NCBI GenBank assembly: GCA_963556495.2
Contig: OY747723.1
Location: 13,300,501 to 13,364,500, forward strand
Source of the DNA: Valencia hispanica
Lineage: Eukaryota > Chordata > Actinopteri > Cyprinodontiformes > Valenciidae
DNA length: 64,000 bases
Reading direction: 5' to 3'
Below the pieces are notes generated by a model. That model worked only from the letters and a program-made list of their open reading frames with translations. It was not told where the DNA came from and searched no databases. Within the stretch, counting starts at the first letter, position 1. Each line of letters starts with the position of its first letter. Made by a program: the position numbers and the translations under genes. Below, one piece after another: positions 46,341 through 59,326 of the stretch.

Positions 46341-49273
46341 GATCTGGTTAAACCCCAGATATTTACTCTTTTTGTAATTTCCGTAATAGGCAGATAGAAG
46401 TGTAAAAACAGTAAATGCACCATATGATGCATAAAAGATTTCATTAGTTTTATTCTTCCCAAAACATATTGATTGAGAGTCTCTCAAGCGTTTGTTTTAG
46501 CCATTCGTAGGGGACTCAGGTTATGCAGGTGTAACAGTGATCCAAAGCGCACCATGTGTTCTCCATGTGTGGATAATGGCTCCCATTGTGATTCGTCCGA
46601 GTCCCCACACCATGGCGTTGTCGTCGAGCGGCTTTTACCCAATCAAATCACACACCCTTGATCACTTGAAGAGCGGTTAGCTGGTTGGCGTAGCTAACTG
46701 ACAAGTTAGTCTTACTGACTGCTTTGGCTTGGGTCACCAGAAGGTCACCGCATTTGAGGGCGAATTTCTGCTGTTGAATTTTTTTCTGCCGAAGTTTTTG
46801 CTGCCGATTTTTAAAGTAAAACAAAACAAAAAAAACAAAAAAAAAACATAATTGCACAGGATAAAAATTCCGTGTTATAAATGTGTTGTCTAGAAAAATC
46901 ATTTTGAGACAATTTTTCTTCCATACTGGTCTGATACATGTCAATAACTTTGTTTCTTTCTGCTCTTTACTCCCTCAAGACCATTGCTTTTTAAAATCTG
47001 TTTCCCTACTACATGTTTTCAGAAAGGTTGTATTCTTTCTGCAGGTGTAGATCGGGAAATTAACCACAAAATGTGCTTAACAACAGTCGGCTCATAATTT
47101 AACACGAATGTAAGTGTATTTTTAAATAGATGTTTTCTTCACAATTGAATTGATTTGATCAGAGAGATGACAAAAAAAAAAAAGAGCAAAAAACGGATCA
47201 TGTGTAACGGGGGTAAATACTTCTTCACGTCTTTGTACATGTACATGCATAAACACATAAACATAGACCTCGCTTTCTTCAGAGGTCTTCCGATCTGCAT
47301 GTGTTGTCTTTATAACAAAAGTTAAAAACTATAAAGGTTTCAATTTGGTATGAAGAAAGTAGGAGTTTAACAGCTCAAGTGCAGTCACTGGTTTATGAGG
47401 CGGCTCATGTCTACTTTTGTGAAAATGAGTTTTCACAAAACCGTGTGAAATGACGCCACGCTGCAGTCGGAATGAAGGAAGAAGAAAAAGTATCCGCCAT
47501 TAGGGGTGGGGCTTTGTTTATCGTTCTCTCCACCATGCACACACTTCTGGGCAGCAATCATGACGTCTGTCTCCACAAAGAAGAAGGTTTAGAATATCGA
47601 TTGAAATAATCGATTTGATTAATGACTGGGTGGCAGCCCCTTGTGGTCATGACGGGGGAAAAAAAGAAACACACCAAGTAGTTGTGCTTGGATCACATAG
47701 GGGGCACAGAAACCAACGTGTTTGGGAAAAATTGACAAATGAGCAACAGCGTCGGGGAGTTTATCCAAGCAGGTGCTCAATTCTTCTTTTTTTTTTTATA
47801 TATTCGCCGCAGCAGGAATGCTTTATTTTCCCTTCAATGGGCGCACGCTGTTACTTTTTTTTTTTTTTTCTCCTCACGATGGAAAACAAGTCCTTCCCCT
47901 TGAGCGCCCGAGAAAACACGGGGATGGAGACAAAGTGCGTTTAAGTTTTGTTTGGAATAATCGTTTCTCGGAGGCTGTTTAGTCTCAGGCGTTCAGGGGG
48001 CTTTTTTTGTTATTTCTGTTCTCCAAGGCAGACATATTTTTTCCAGGGAGGCTTTATAAATGTGTTGTGGATAGATTTGAATACTGTTTGTTGCACTCCA
48101 TTAGCCGGAGAGTTTCGACTGCACACATGCTTCACAACATGAATGCTATGAACTCCAAATGATAAATAGCTGTAGCTCGAGGAATTCTTTTATCTTCCCT
48201 GATGACTTCAGGAATGTCTGTCTTATCTAGTTTGCCTTTAAGGAAGTAGAAAGAAACAGACCCAGGCTAATGCGTACTTTGGTGAGAGGAATTCTATGCC
48301 TTCTCCAGAAGGTTTTTCATATTTAAGCAGCAGCGGGCTTTATGGGTTTTACTTAAAGTAACGATTATTAATCAGTGAACGCTTACTAAAAGTCTACTTA
48401 AAGCCAGCAAAAAAAATTATAAAAAAAGTTTTACTTTTGCAAAGAAATGTTCGGATAAAACCTTGAGTACGCACAGCTCCACGCAATTCAGATATCAATT
48501 CACAAATATACGGAAGGCCTTGGAGTGGCACAGCGTTGTTGCAGCAGTGAGTGCGACAGAGAGATCTGTGGCGGACATAAAAAAAAAAAAAAGAAGTGGT
48601 CTGATCTAAAGGTGGAGACAAAGAGGATGATGGCACAAGACTCAGACGCAGTACTTATTTTTCTACTCCCTAATCACACTAATAACTACACATCTTAACA
48701 CAAATAAGCCACCAATAAGGGCAATTTCTGTATAATTTGAAGATGCACGTATCAACATGATGTGATGGCCTATAATTTTAAAATTACGCCCTTTTTTCCA
48801 CTTTCAACGTTCTCTTCTTGCATCGTGGGGGGGGATGGCTTTGAATTCTAACCCCATAGAGAAGGAACACGTTAGATATGTTGAAATCAAACGAGAACAA
48901 ATAAAGTATTTAAGGACTGGGCTAAGTGCCCATTTCTTTGGAAATTTAAATACGGCCACCCTACCTCAGATTCTCATTTTTATTCTCAGTTCAGAGAAAA
49001 GGGTGTGGGGCTGACAGTTTTTTTTTTTTTTTTTTTGTGTGTGTATGTCCGCGCAAGGGTCAGAATTTGCTTAAAGTTGCGCACATTTTTCCGTCACTTT
49101 TTTAGTTTTTTTTTATATGGATCACAAATTTCCTGTAGAAAGCAACTTAACGCGATTTTCCGAGCCCCGCTTTGCGCGTAATGAAGCTTTATAAACGAGG
49201 CCCCCGGACCGCAGAATCTGGGTTAGCTAACGAAGGTTTCAGACTGCGGCACCCTGTAGAGAAAAAAAAAACA
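46341..49273. other. Putative intron, no gene seen
   Basis: Mixed AT-rich sequence with A-runs (46825-46850), T-runs (47790-47870, 49019-49036) and a G-run at 48827-48833. Open frames at 47615-47982 are driven by T-runs and have no family features. Confidence 0.4.
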
Positions 49274-49281
49274 GTTCTGTG

Positions 49282-50316
49282 TAGGGATGGGCATAATTAA
49301 TCGCCGATCAATTAATTGATCATTAAGAATTTCATCGATGACATTTTTTTTTTACTGATCAATTAACGCATGTTCTGTTACGTAGTGTGAGTTTTGAAGG
49401 CATGCAATACATTTTGCTATGTGGCAGTAATTAAACACTACCACACGAGGGCGATGACTGAAAATAAAACCCACAGGCCGACAAAGTTTCTTGCCAGTTT
49501 CTGTGTATTTCAAAAGTAGCATTGTCATGAAGAGGTCGCAGCAAAGTGTGGCGTGGGACCACTTTGACTAAAACAAACAAACAAAAAAGTCTCGGTTCAC
49601 TGCCAACACTGCGAAGCTGTGTAGAAGTACTTGAACGCACTTCCAACCCTGGTTAGAAGCGGAGCATCCTGCTCTTGGTCTCAACCTAGCATCAAGTGAC
49701 CGTCAGTCTGTTCACCAGGCTGCTTTCGCTTCTGACCCCAGCACATGTTAACATGCTCATATTTCTCAACAAAAATCACTAGACTGATGCTAAAGTTGTA
49801 TATAAGTTACGGTTTCTTTTGTTTTTGTCTTTTTTAGTCTGCTAAGGAGCCTAATTCATCGTTAGGTACGCTGATCTCTCTCATCCTCTTTCTCGACTCT
49901 TTTTGCCAAATGTAACATAAAACTATAAGACCTATAAGTAGTATATTTTTTTTATGAAGTAATTGTTTAACATGACTTTTATTTTTCATTTTAATTTGTT
50001 TACTTTTTTGGAGAAGAAAAAAAATATGAGCGTCAGTTATGTTAATGAGTACTATCTTTTAGCTGTCGGCTCCGCTGCTTATTGCGCATATTTCTGTGCA
50101 ATTACCGTGAATTATTTCCGTTTAACTGCCACAAGAGGTGTCCCACTTGTAATGAAGATCTCAATGAGGAAACACGCCATTTTTCTATTCTCACTGCATT
50201 TTATTATAGTCTATGAACACTGAATTTTACTATAAAAATATCAATGATTAATCGAAAATCGATCGTTAATTCTCCCGATGATCGATGAAGACAGTTTAAT
50301 CAAATGCCCATCCCTA
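49282..50316. mobile_element. hAT-type element with 8-bp target duplication
   Basis: Perfect inverted termini TAGGGATGGGCAT / ATGCCCATCCCTA are flanked by identical GTTCTGTG (49274-49281 and 50317-50324). Subterminal regions on both sides are rich in ATCGAT/TTAATCGA words. The 1035-bp interior has no transposase, only a short frame at 49963-50223 without family features. Boundaries are certain to the base. Confidence 0.9.
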
Positions 50317-50324
50317 GTTCTGTG

Positions 50325-51095
50325 AGTGAGCGGCACGGCGCTGGTATCAAAAGTCAGTACGTGTTCCCGACGTGAATCAGAGCGATCAGCAGGAAATACA
50401 TCCTTTCTGCTGGTTTTTGTGATTTGCGTAGAAGCAGAAAACAATGTCATTGCTCTGTGATTACATGTCTGTCTGCTTCCCAGCTCAGCTCAGCGCGGCG
50501 ACGAGGATATCGGGGTCATTTTTTATTCATTCATCACTGTCGTCATCCATCTTGCCTGAAGGAAGCAGCACAGTTGCCTTCCCCAGTGGTGCACCTGGTG
50601 ACCTTTTCAAGCAATAATCTTCTTCAGGGGGGGGAATGAGTCACCTTGTGCTGATCAACCCGACCACGTAGCTTCAGCTGCATCACCCCCATTCAGGATG
50701 TACAGAAATCTCATAATGAAAGACGTAACCACCAGAAAAACCATAGTCTGTTCTCTGTTTGCTATTTTTTTTTTTTTTGCTCCATGACAGGTCCCCCCGT
50801 GTTTACAACACAAACCAGCCCCTGTGAAATGAACCGGAGGATGATGGAGGTGCTTTGTGGTTTGTAGAGCTGCAGCTTTAACTCCTCACTGGGTTAGATG
50901 TGTGTTTGATGAGCTGTGGCGTCTAAAGGAGCCACAGAAGTCCCGCAGGTTCTAACCGAAACGCACAGCTTTTCCTGTGTGTGCTATAATGCACATTCAG
51001 CACGGTTCGTTAGTGGATATAAAGTGCTGCTCTTGATCTGCTATAAAAAAATATTTAAAAAAATACAGATTTGCCAAGCTCACTCTTTGAATTTT
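50325..51095. other. Putative intron, no gene seen
   Basis: Single-copy-looking sequence with a T-run at 50766-50778. No exon seen. Confidence 0.4.
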
Positions 51096-51099
51096 AACA

Positions 51100-51345
51100 C
51101 AAACTTCAGCATTTTGTCGGGATTTTATGACAAACCAACAGAGTTGTGCATAACTGTGAGGCAGATTTATCTTCAGCACCTTTTTTATTTTTTTTATGGC
51201 TGACATGCAAAATCACCCTCAATCAAAAATCAGTGGAACACGGTAGTGGCAGCATTAGGGTCTGGGAATAATTTTTTTAACCAAGGACAGGGAAGTTGGT
51301 CAGAGTTTATGGGGAAGATGGAACTAATTACAGGCTGAAAAGAGA
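51100..51345 (+). mobile_element. Tc1-like fragment
   Basis: Left-end phrase 'ttttgtcgggattttatgacaaaccaacagag' (51113-51144) is followed directly by a transposase internal segment, 'ggaacacggtagtggcagcattagggtctggga' (51235-51267, the KHGG...WG region). The copy is internally deleted and non-coding. Confidence 0.6.
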
Positions 51346-52336
51346 TTTATTTAAAAATGATATCTATTAAATTTAATCAAGTTATTTTAATTATCCAAAG
51401 ATTTACCGACAGAAAAAAAAGAAAATACTAGGTATAACTCAAGGTATTTCTCTTTCATTAACCATGATTATCCTTTCATTTTTCTTTTGTTGTAGGCGCT
51501 TTTTTTGGGGGGGGGTCCAAACTCAAAGCTGGACTCTTTTAAAAATGATTACCTTGAAGCTAGCGTCACTGTGACATCAACACCAAGGATATTTTGTCGG
51601 TTGGAGGACATTGTCCTTGGGATAAGAGTTTAACACGGCCAGATTTAAAGCCGTTTATTCCTATGTGCGAACTAGAGAGAACACAGTCTTGCTCTGTCTC
51701 TACAGTCTGGCAGCGGCGGCGTGCTCACGACTTGATGCGCAACAGCAGGAAGTCCGTTGCGTCAGCCTGCAGCGCGTTGCACAGCGTGAAACACAATGAG
51801 GGTGTTCAACTCCGAAAGCAAGCTCAAGTGAAGCTTTCTGGGTCTGTGGAGCAGTTTGTGGACTTGCACAGCTGTTTACGCTACTCTTTACATAGGCAGT
51901 CCAATAAATCTGTGCGGGAGTGTAGTAAAGGGAAACGGCTCAGATGCAGTGTGCCAGCATCTTTGATTTCAGCACAACTAAACCAAGGAGTAAAGCAGCC
52001 AACTAGTATGTCAGTCGTAACAATGAGGGTTTACCTTTTTCATGCAGTTTTGGGCCTGGAAGAGGGGAGACATTTTTAAGTTGGATGCATGTTTTTTACT
52101 TTGATGACCAAAAAACCCCCCCCAGATGTCATGGTTTTTTTTTGTGTAAATGTCTGTTTTAGATGGTTTAAAATCACAGCTGTGAAGCATTATGAGTATG
52201 CTGTCTGAATAATAAAAACAGCACAATATTAAGTGCTCAAAATGCCAGATATACATCCGATTATGGGTTTCATATGCATATTAAATAAGACCACCATGTG
52301 AGTGGACTTTCTCAAAAGAAGGTTGGGTGCTAAATT
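51346..52336. other. Putative intron with an unexplained 161-codon open frame
   Basis: An open frame runs from 51594 to 52079 on the + strand. It begins with TTG; the first ATG is at 51663, leaving about 138 codons. The translation is Ser/Arg/Gln-rich and matches no family I know. No splice or promoter context supports it, so it is not called as a gene. Confidence 0.35.
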
Positions 52337-52388
52337 ACTTAATTTCCCTCTGGGATCAATAAAGTATGTTTGAATTGAATTGAATTAA
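52337..52388 (+). mobile_element. Rex1-type LINE 3' tail, extreme 5' truncation
   Basis: About 50 bp, 'aatttccctctgggatcaat' followed by 'aaagtatgttt' and tandem GAATT units. This is identical in layout to the 3' end of the Rex1 copy at 56777-56830 (opposite strand). The rest of the LINE is absent. Confidence 0.75.
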
Positions 52389-54308
52389 AAGTTCCCCCTC
52401 CATCAAACAGTATAGATTTATCCTTGACCAGCTTGACCATATTCCATCTCTTACTGCTTAAATTTATTCACAATTATTGGAGAAAAAAAATGTTTTTGCT
52501 CTGTCAGATATCACATTACATAGCAATTGTTAATGGTAATACAGCCCAGACAGCAGATCAAATATTGGTATTTGGGGTGAAAATGTATGAAGTCTGGCCA
52601 GCAGCGAAAATCTGCAATCCTTCTTATTTCCGCTCTTAGCGGGGGTTCAGCCAATCAGCTTCATAGATGGATGAAAATGTCTGAGTTTTCATGGTTTTAT
52701 CAGGTGACCACACTTAAACTGAATGGCGCGATGCACACAACACTCATGTGACGTCCTCACCGAGCTGCTGCCTAGTGCCTGGCCCTGGTACGTTTATTGA
52801 CGGAACAGACAGCGGGACGTGCGCCCAGCTGCTGCCGTTAACAAGAAGTCCAAGCGCAGCTTTGGGAAGCAACTGCTAAACATGTACCGTCCAGTCGCAA
52901 AAAAAAATGTGTGGCTGAGTACATAATTCACATAGCTGGGGTGTGTGTTTCTGTGTGTGGCAAAAGTGGCAAAGATCCCGTAGGTCCCGGTGCACAAACA
53001 CCATAATTATTCTGTGCAAAGTGAGAGTTTATACCCAAAACTGACTGAGGAGGATGTAGATAAAAACTGAGGGAGAGTTGACACTTTTTATGATCTTTTT
53101 GAGGCTGCTGCTTTTTACTTTTATTACATTGAAAATGAAAAAAATACTTGAATGTTATTTCATATTTCTGGTGAACTTTAAGTCTATTATGACTTAAAAA
53201 GTGAACTATAATTGTTAACGGTAAATTTTCTAATTCAAACAAGTAATTATTTTTTATTATAATTAAGATTAAGATATAATTAAGATATAAAACAAAGGAC
53301 TATTTTTGTCAGTATTTAACATTCCCTGGTACTATATGACGATATCAGAAGGTTATTTTTGGTTTAAAGATTTATTATTAAAAGTTGAACATATTGTTTG
53401 ACATTATAGAACTGTTTCAGAAAAATTAAAGGTTAGTGCGGAGCGATACGGATTAAAAATAAAATCTTTATTTTCTTTTTTTATGCCAGATTCATTTTTG
53501 ATTTTTCTCCCTTTCTATTCCTAAAAAAACACATTACAAATGACAGAAAATATTTTTTTATAACTTGCTTGTATTTCAGTCATCCCTTCTAGGAGTTGAC
53601 CTGAATTCAAAGTCAAAATAAATATATAATAGATCAATACATACATACATGCTGTAAACATGCTTGGAAAACAAGATGGAAGGCCTTGGGCGGGACTGAC
53701 ATCACCTTGAACTGTGGAAAGCCAAGAAATGCATTGGTATAAAAATTCTATCTCGATAATCCATGAATGTCATCTTTATAAATAGAAAATTTCGATACAT
53801 CAATACAATCGATATGATGCCCAGGCCTGGCGAGAGTCCACAATGCTGACATGAACGTAAGGCTGTGTTCATATTGGTAACGAGAGAATGAATTGATAAA
53901 GTGAGAGAAGCATTCTACTCCATTTCTTGTCGCTTCACACGTCCTTTTTCCCTCTGTCAAGCTGATCTAATAGATCAAATCCAAACGATACACATTGGAC
54001 TGTGTTTCTAATGTAACAAAAAGTTGAATATGTCAGCTTAACTGCTGCGTCAGACGCCTTCTGATTGGATCATATTGTAAGCGTGAGATCCATCCCCCTA
54101 TTTACTGCATGAAAGATGAGGCGCTGATGAAGTAAATCGGTTTCACGTCCCGGCACTACAGTTCATCTCATCAGGTAAAAGCACGAGCCGAGGCACCTAA
54201 TATTCCCTATTTCAGTGTTTCCGTAATGACAGTCTGCGGTCCGTGGACGGGTCTGATGATGTGGAGTTATTGCTCCCTTCCATCACCGCATCTGCAGCAG
54301 TAGGTTCG
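52389..54308. other. Putative intron, no gene seen
   Basis: AT-rich. At 53425-53465 and 53745-53825 there are 'gatacggatt' and 'tcgatacatcaatacaatcgatatg' motifs suggestive of degraded hAT termini, but no pair could be matched. Confidence 0.4.
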
Positions 54309-54342
54309 CCCCCCCCCCCCCCCCCAACACACACACACACAC
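54309..54342 (+). repeat. Poly(C) run plus (CA)n
   Basis: Seventeen consecutive C (54309-54325) followed by AA and a CA dinucleotide run. A long C homopolymer is rare and may be length-variable or mis-sequenced. Confidence 0.9.
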
Positions 54343-55130
54343 CATATTCATCACCATTACGAATGCAATCAGCAGAGCTGGAAAGACCGGCTTAGGCTAG
54401 AAGAAGCGCACAGTGTGGATGGCAGCTCCAGATTCACTCGCTCATCCTCAATCACCTTGAGCCCCTCCACCGCCACCACCCGTCCCCCACCGCCACCGTC
54501 TCCTCCCCAACACTTTATCGAGCGCTGTGATCTATTGAGGGAGAAAGCCGGAGCCGTCTTCAAATAAAAGCAATAACTCTCCTCCGCCTGTGGAGAACGA
54601 AATCAAGAGGCAGGCATGTTCCGGCAAGCCAAGACAGCCGTCCTACACCCCCCCCCATCTCGCTGCCTCAGCTGTGTATGCGGACATATGTTTCTCATTC
54701 CCTCCAATCCACCCTTCTTCTGTGGCTCCCTCCCCACTTGAGTTTATCATCGGCTTCCATGCAAAAGAAAAAAAAAATGACTTATTGCCTCTCCTGCCCT
54801 CATCTGTCGGCCCGGCTGAAAAGGCCTCCCAGGAAGAGATTAGCAATCCAATAACTCGTGGAGCATCCACCTCAGCAGCAGGTGCTCCCCAGAGTGAATG
54901 CTGATGAGAACACAGCCTGGAGTCCATAACACCAGGCCGGCCAATGTTTACCAACAGCAAACGGTCTCCCACAGGGGTTGGTAATCCCAGCCGGGTCATC
55001 TCGGGGCTGTCTCTTATGGCAAGGAACAAAAATAAACAGCGGACTAGATGGGTTTTTGTTAGTTCTCGTTTTCCAGATTTTTTACATATGGCTGTGATCA
55101 TCTTTCAGTGCGTTGGAGAAGCATTTGGAC
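54343..55130. other. GC-richer single-copy block, no gene seen
   Basis: 54360-55110 has higher GC and C/T-rich tracts with overlapping open frames on both strands (54590-54904 +, 55101-54643 -). The overlap in opposite directions suggests composition rather than coding. It could be conserved regulatory sequence or a non-coding exon of the right-hand gene. Confidence 0.4.
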
Positions 55131-55605
55131 GTATTTAGTCTCGTTACAACCACAAACTCCTGTTTCATTTCAGTTGATTTGATGTAATAGACCAATATGA
55201 AGAGTAAGACCTACTTATTGACCTCTACTGCAATTACAGTCTTTTAGGGGATTTATAACCAGAGTTTGCTTCTTTTAACCATTCTTCAAGGTTAAATCAG
55301 ATTGTATGGATGTGTGCTAACATCAATTTGCGAGTCCTGATACAGATTATTCTCACTTGGGTATAGGTCTGGACATTGATTAAGCCATTCTAGCACATCA
55401 ATATGCTTCAATCTAGAGCATTTCAATGTAGCTCTAGTTCTCTAAGGGGTTTTTGTCCTGCTGGAAGGCGAACCTCCAGGATTGTCCTGTATTAAGCTCC
55501 ATCCATCCTCCTATAAAGTCTGACCAGCCTTCCTGTTAGAAGAAAAGAAATCCCACAGCATGATGCCGTCACCACTGTGTTTCACTGTAGGGCAGTGATT
55601 CCCAA
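55131..55605 (-). mobile_element. Tc1-like fragment (left half, antisense)
   Basis: The order 'cgttacaaccacaaactcc', 'gatgtaatagaccaata', 'ggtctggacattgattaagccattctagcac', 'gtcctgctggaaggcgaacctccag' and 'cacagcatgatgccgtcaccactgtgtttcactg' matches a Tc1 element read from its 3' end. It breaks off near 55600, where unrelated repeat-like DNA (55605-55800) begins. No open frame. Confidence 0.75.
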
Positions 55606-56436
55606 ATAGTAGAGAGGCAGAACAATAAAGAAGCCTCCGGTCACTAGGTGGGAGCAGTGCTCAAGCTAAACCACAGGCTGCCTGTTCAACCCAGTGGCCG
55701 CTGGCTGCTCTGCTTTTTGACTACGACACTGGGGGCCGCCATTGCTGTAGTACTACCATATAGCCGCTAGTCCCCCATTGGAATACCATGCCCTTTAGAC
55801 ACGTTAAAAGCAACTTTAATGCCTGGTGCCTATTTTTTTTAAACTGTCTACATCTACATATTCCTCTTGTGATTACGCTAGGTTAAATAAACCCAGAGGC
55901 ACCAGGCTGGTTAACATAGGATAATTTCTCTAAATCTTGTATAATTAATGAGGGCCGGACTTTGATTGACAGGCCGGTTACGTCGCTGCCTGGCCCATCG
56001 GCTAGGCTAATAGCTCGCTGCGCAGCCGCATGACCTTTTTACTTTGTATTCATGAAAATAACGACAGGTTTGTGTATGCAGGCTGCAGGGCATCTTGCTC
56101 ATACGTTTTCCCTTTAAAAACTGACAGAAAATGTGAAAAACAATATTGTTGACATAAAAGATGATTAAAATTAAAGATAAGAATTCACTTGACTTATCCA
56201 GTCATAGCAGGTGAGATTATTATTTCCCTGTGGCATCAGCAGCACCTTGTCCGCCCTCTCAGACCCATAACTCTCTCTGCATATTTTTCTGTGGTGGAAA
56301 AAAAATCCCCTTGAAACTCATCCTTGGTCAGTTGCAGGAATACTTTTCAGGTGTAAGAATCCCTCTATACGCTCAGTTTATTAAACCGTGCGCACGGATT
56401 TGGGGTTCTGCATGAAAGTATAGATATTTGACTCAT
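55606..56436. other. Putative intron, no gene seen
   Basis: 55605-55800 looks like another dispersed repeat ('ggtcactaggtgggagcagtg', 'cgctggctgctctg'). Remaining sequence is unassigned. Confidence 0.4.
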
Positions 56437-56439
56437 TGT

Positions 56440-56735
56440 AGCCGGGACCATGTCCGCGGTAATATTTATCAATTACAGTTTTGTCCCCACCACTTAAAAA
56501 CCTGATGTTCTTTTTGTTGTTTGTTTTTTAAACAGTGCATCCACCAGCGCAATTTTCATATATTCAGTATCATCTTTTAATGGAAGGTGTTCTAATTATG
56601 CTGCGCTACCAGCTCCATGCTTCCCAGAGGCAAGACGGACATACACTGTGCGCTTTTTGGACCATTTCCACAAATTTTGCGATCGGTTTGTCTTCAAAGC
56701 CGTATAAAAACAAATATTGCATTTGTTGTGCATGG
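56440..56735 (+). repeat. Unnamed dispersed repeat, short copy
   Basis: Second copy of the family at 42441-42930: start 'agccgggaccatgtccgcggtaatatttatc', end 'cttcaaagccgtataaaaaca'. It is shorter, lacking the central palindrome. Confidence 0.6.
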
Positions 56736-56776
56736 AGTTGAAACAAACCTGGTCACTAGTGAGATCTTAGTCGTAT

Positions 56777-57980
56777 TCAAATTCAATTCAATTCCAAAAT
56801 ACTTTATTGATCCCAGAGGGAAATTAAGTGTTGGTACACCTCATATAATTAATTCTTTACGGAGTTGTTGTAGATGATGATGGCTGTGGGCAGGAAGGAT
56901 TTCCTGTAGCGGTCTGTATTGCAGCGAAACTGAAGAAGCCTCCGACGGAAGACGCTCTGTTGTTGTATGACAGTCTCATGAAGAGGATGCTCAGGGTTGT
57001 CCATAATTTTTTTGATTTTATGAAGAATCCTTCTTTGCATTATCATCTCCAGATGTTCCACAGTTGTCCCAGAACAGAACCAACCTTCTTTATCAGGTTG
57101 TTTAGCCTATTTAAGTCCCTGGCTCTGATGCTGCTACCCCAACAGATGACGGCTGAAGAGATTACACTCTCCACAACAGACTTGTAGAAGATCTGCAGCA
57201 TCTTGCTGCAAACCTTGAAGGACCTAAGCTTCCTCAAGAAGTACAGTCTGCTCTGTCCCTTCTTGTAGACGGCTTCACTGTTGCGCCTCCAGTCCAGTCT
57301 GTTGTCAAGGTGAACTCCGAGGTATTTATATTCCTCAACCACCTCCACTTCTTCTCCCATGATGGAAACACTGTTTGTAGATTTCAGAAGAAACAGGGAT
57401 AAGTCAATCATCTCCTTTGTTTTGTTCACATTCAAGGTGAGACGATTGTTTCCACACCATGTCACAAAGCGGTCCACCAGGTCTCTGTATTCAGCTTCTT
57501 GTCCATCTCTGATACACCCGACAATTGCAGAGTCATCTGAGTATTTCTGAAGATGACAGGTCTCTGATTTGTACTGGAAGACTGAGGTGTACAGAGTGAA
57601 AAGGAATGGTGAGAGTACGGTCCCCTGTGGTGCTCCTGTGCTCCTGACCACCTGGTTTGACACACAATTCTTCAGTCTCACAAATTGTGGTCTGTTGATC
57701 AGGTAGTCATTGATCCATGCGATTGTTGAGGGCTCCACCTGTGTCTTCAGAAGTTTCTGACAAAGCAAATCAGGCTGAATTGTGTTAAATGCACTAGAGA
57801 AATCAAAGAACCTGATCCTCACAGTGCTGCCTGCTTTGTCCAGATGACAGTGGGTTGGTTGAAGTAGGTGGATGATGGCATCTTCAACTCCAACTCCACA
57901 ACGATAAGCAAACTGCAGCGGGTCCTGATACATTCTTGTTTGCTTACTCAGGGATGCCAACAGGAGTCTCTCCAGGACTT
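56777..57980 (-). pseudogene. Rex1-type LINE: reverse transcriptase and 3' end
   Basis: The minus-strand frame 57960-57043 encodes 305 residues of a non-LTR reverse transcriptase: RIRFFDFSSAFNTIQPDLL (motif A Asp), GAPQGTVLSPFLFTLYTS (motif B), and KYSDDSAIVG (motif C, YSDD). A post-RT region with KYLGVHLDNRLDWRRN and VGSVLGQLWN follows. A single frameshift near 57055 separates this from the C-terminal continuation at 57061-56849 (EMIMQRRILHKIKKIMDNPE). The 3' end is 'gggatcaataaagta' plus GAATT units at about 56827-56777. The copy is 5'-truncated at about 57980, with no endonuclease. The family (Rex1, a teleost CR1-group LINE) is judged from motifs and 3' tail. Confidence 0.85.
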
Positions 57981-59325
57981 ATTATTATTAAGTCCTATTA
58001 TTTAAAAGTTAAAGGAATAATAGGCTTTTTCAGTTTAAAGCTCTGAAAAGGACCAGCATGATGTCCAAATCAGCGCGCACATAAAAGGTGCGTATGGATT
58101 TTATCAAACTGAGGGTACATATGAACCTCAAAATGATTTCTGCACCTGACCCCTACCGGGCTCCGTGCAGAGATGAAGGGAAGATTGTTGAGTGTTTTTA
58201 TCATTCTTCCTCTAGTCTGTCAAACGGATTCTGGGTTGATCGCGCAGAATCCCCTCTGGAACTGCTGCGGAGACGGAATGTGTAAACTGCAGCCATTTAA
58301 TTTATGAAGGTGTTCGCTGATGTTTAATAGAAATGTTTAATTAACCTTACCTTAACCTATTATCAATTCAAAGATGCAAACTCTCTGAGGATCAGTATTA
58401 TTTGTTCTGATAATGAAGCATATGTTTGTGGGAGAAACAGAAAGGCGTTCACAAGCTTTAACACCTTTTATTTTCAAGAAAAAAAAAAAAAAATCATCAA
58501 AAAAGGTGAAAAACGTGCTCCTGACTTGACTCCAAGCCCTCCGCCCTCGGCTGTATCAGGATATTGTCGACCGTGGCCTTATTAGTATTCATTTCTGGGG
58601 AGTAGAATTTAAATCATTATTAGATTACAATTATTACCGTATTCATCCATTTATAGCAGCACAAGAGTCACTTTCATCCACACGCATTCAACACACATAC
58701 ACTGCACACACTTTTCATACAGGGAATTTAATACTTGACACATTATTATACACTGTATTTATACAGTCAATGTTACACACATATAAACATGTTGCAGATT
58801 AGACTAGGCTAATAAACATCCTCCACTCACCTTTACATACATTTTGACAGCAATCTGTCTCAAGACTTTTTTTATCCAATTGTTTTCGATATCACGTTGT
58901 GATAATTTAAATTGCTGTATTTCGTTCAACTGTAATTATAGTAGCACTACATTTTAATAATTATTTTAAGTTATGAGTTCTTACCTTATGAGACTGGGGG
59001 GAAAGAGAGCCGTCGGAGGCGCACAGCTGGCTCCAGTAGAATGAAGCGGGAGCGCTATATATAAACAGTCAATGAGCGGATTAGCCTTTAGTTTAGCTAG
59101 CCAGGTTTAGCATCAGAGCTAAAGGCGCGGGATTACGACAGAAATGCACGCCCCGCGAGGGCCAAGGGGGGCCGAGTCTACAGCGAAGATCCCGCCCTTA
59201 TGCCCTTTTTAGGAAAATGCTGCGTCAGAACCGGGGAGGAGGAGCCATGATTTCCCCCATGAACGTGGTCATTTTGGTAAACGGGAAGGAGTGCGGAAAC
59301 GATGTCTATTATATATACAGTGGCT
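57981..59325. other. Putative intron, no gene seen
   Basis: An A-run at 58480-58494. 58980-59220 is somewhat GC-richer. No exon recognised. Confidence 0.4.
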
Positions 59326-59326
59326 T

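Noticed and set aside
54590..55101. 152-codon minus-strand and 104-codon plus-strand frames
   Set aside because: They overlap each other in opposite directions and reflect GC-rich composition; no motif or splice context.
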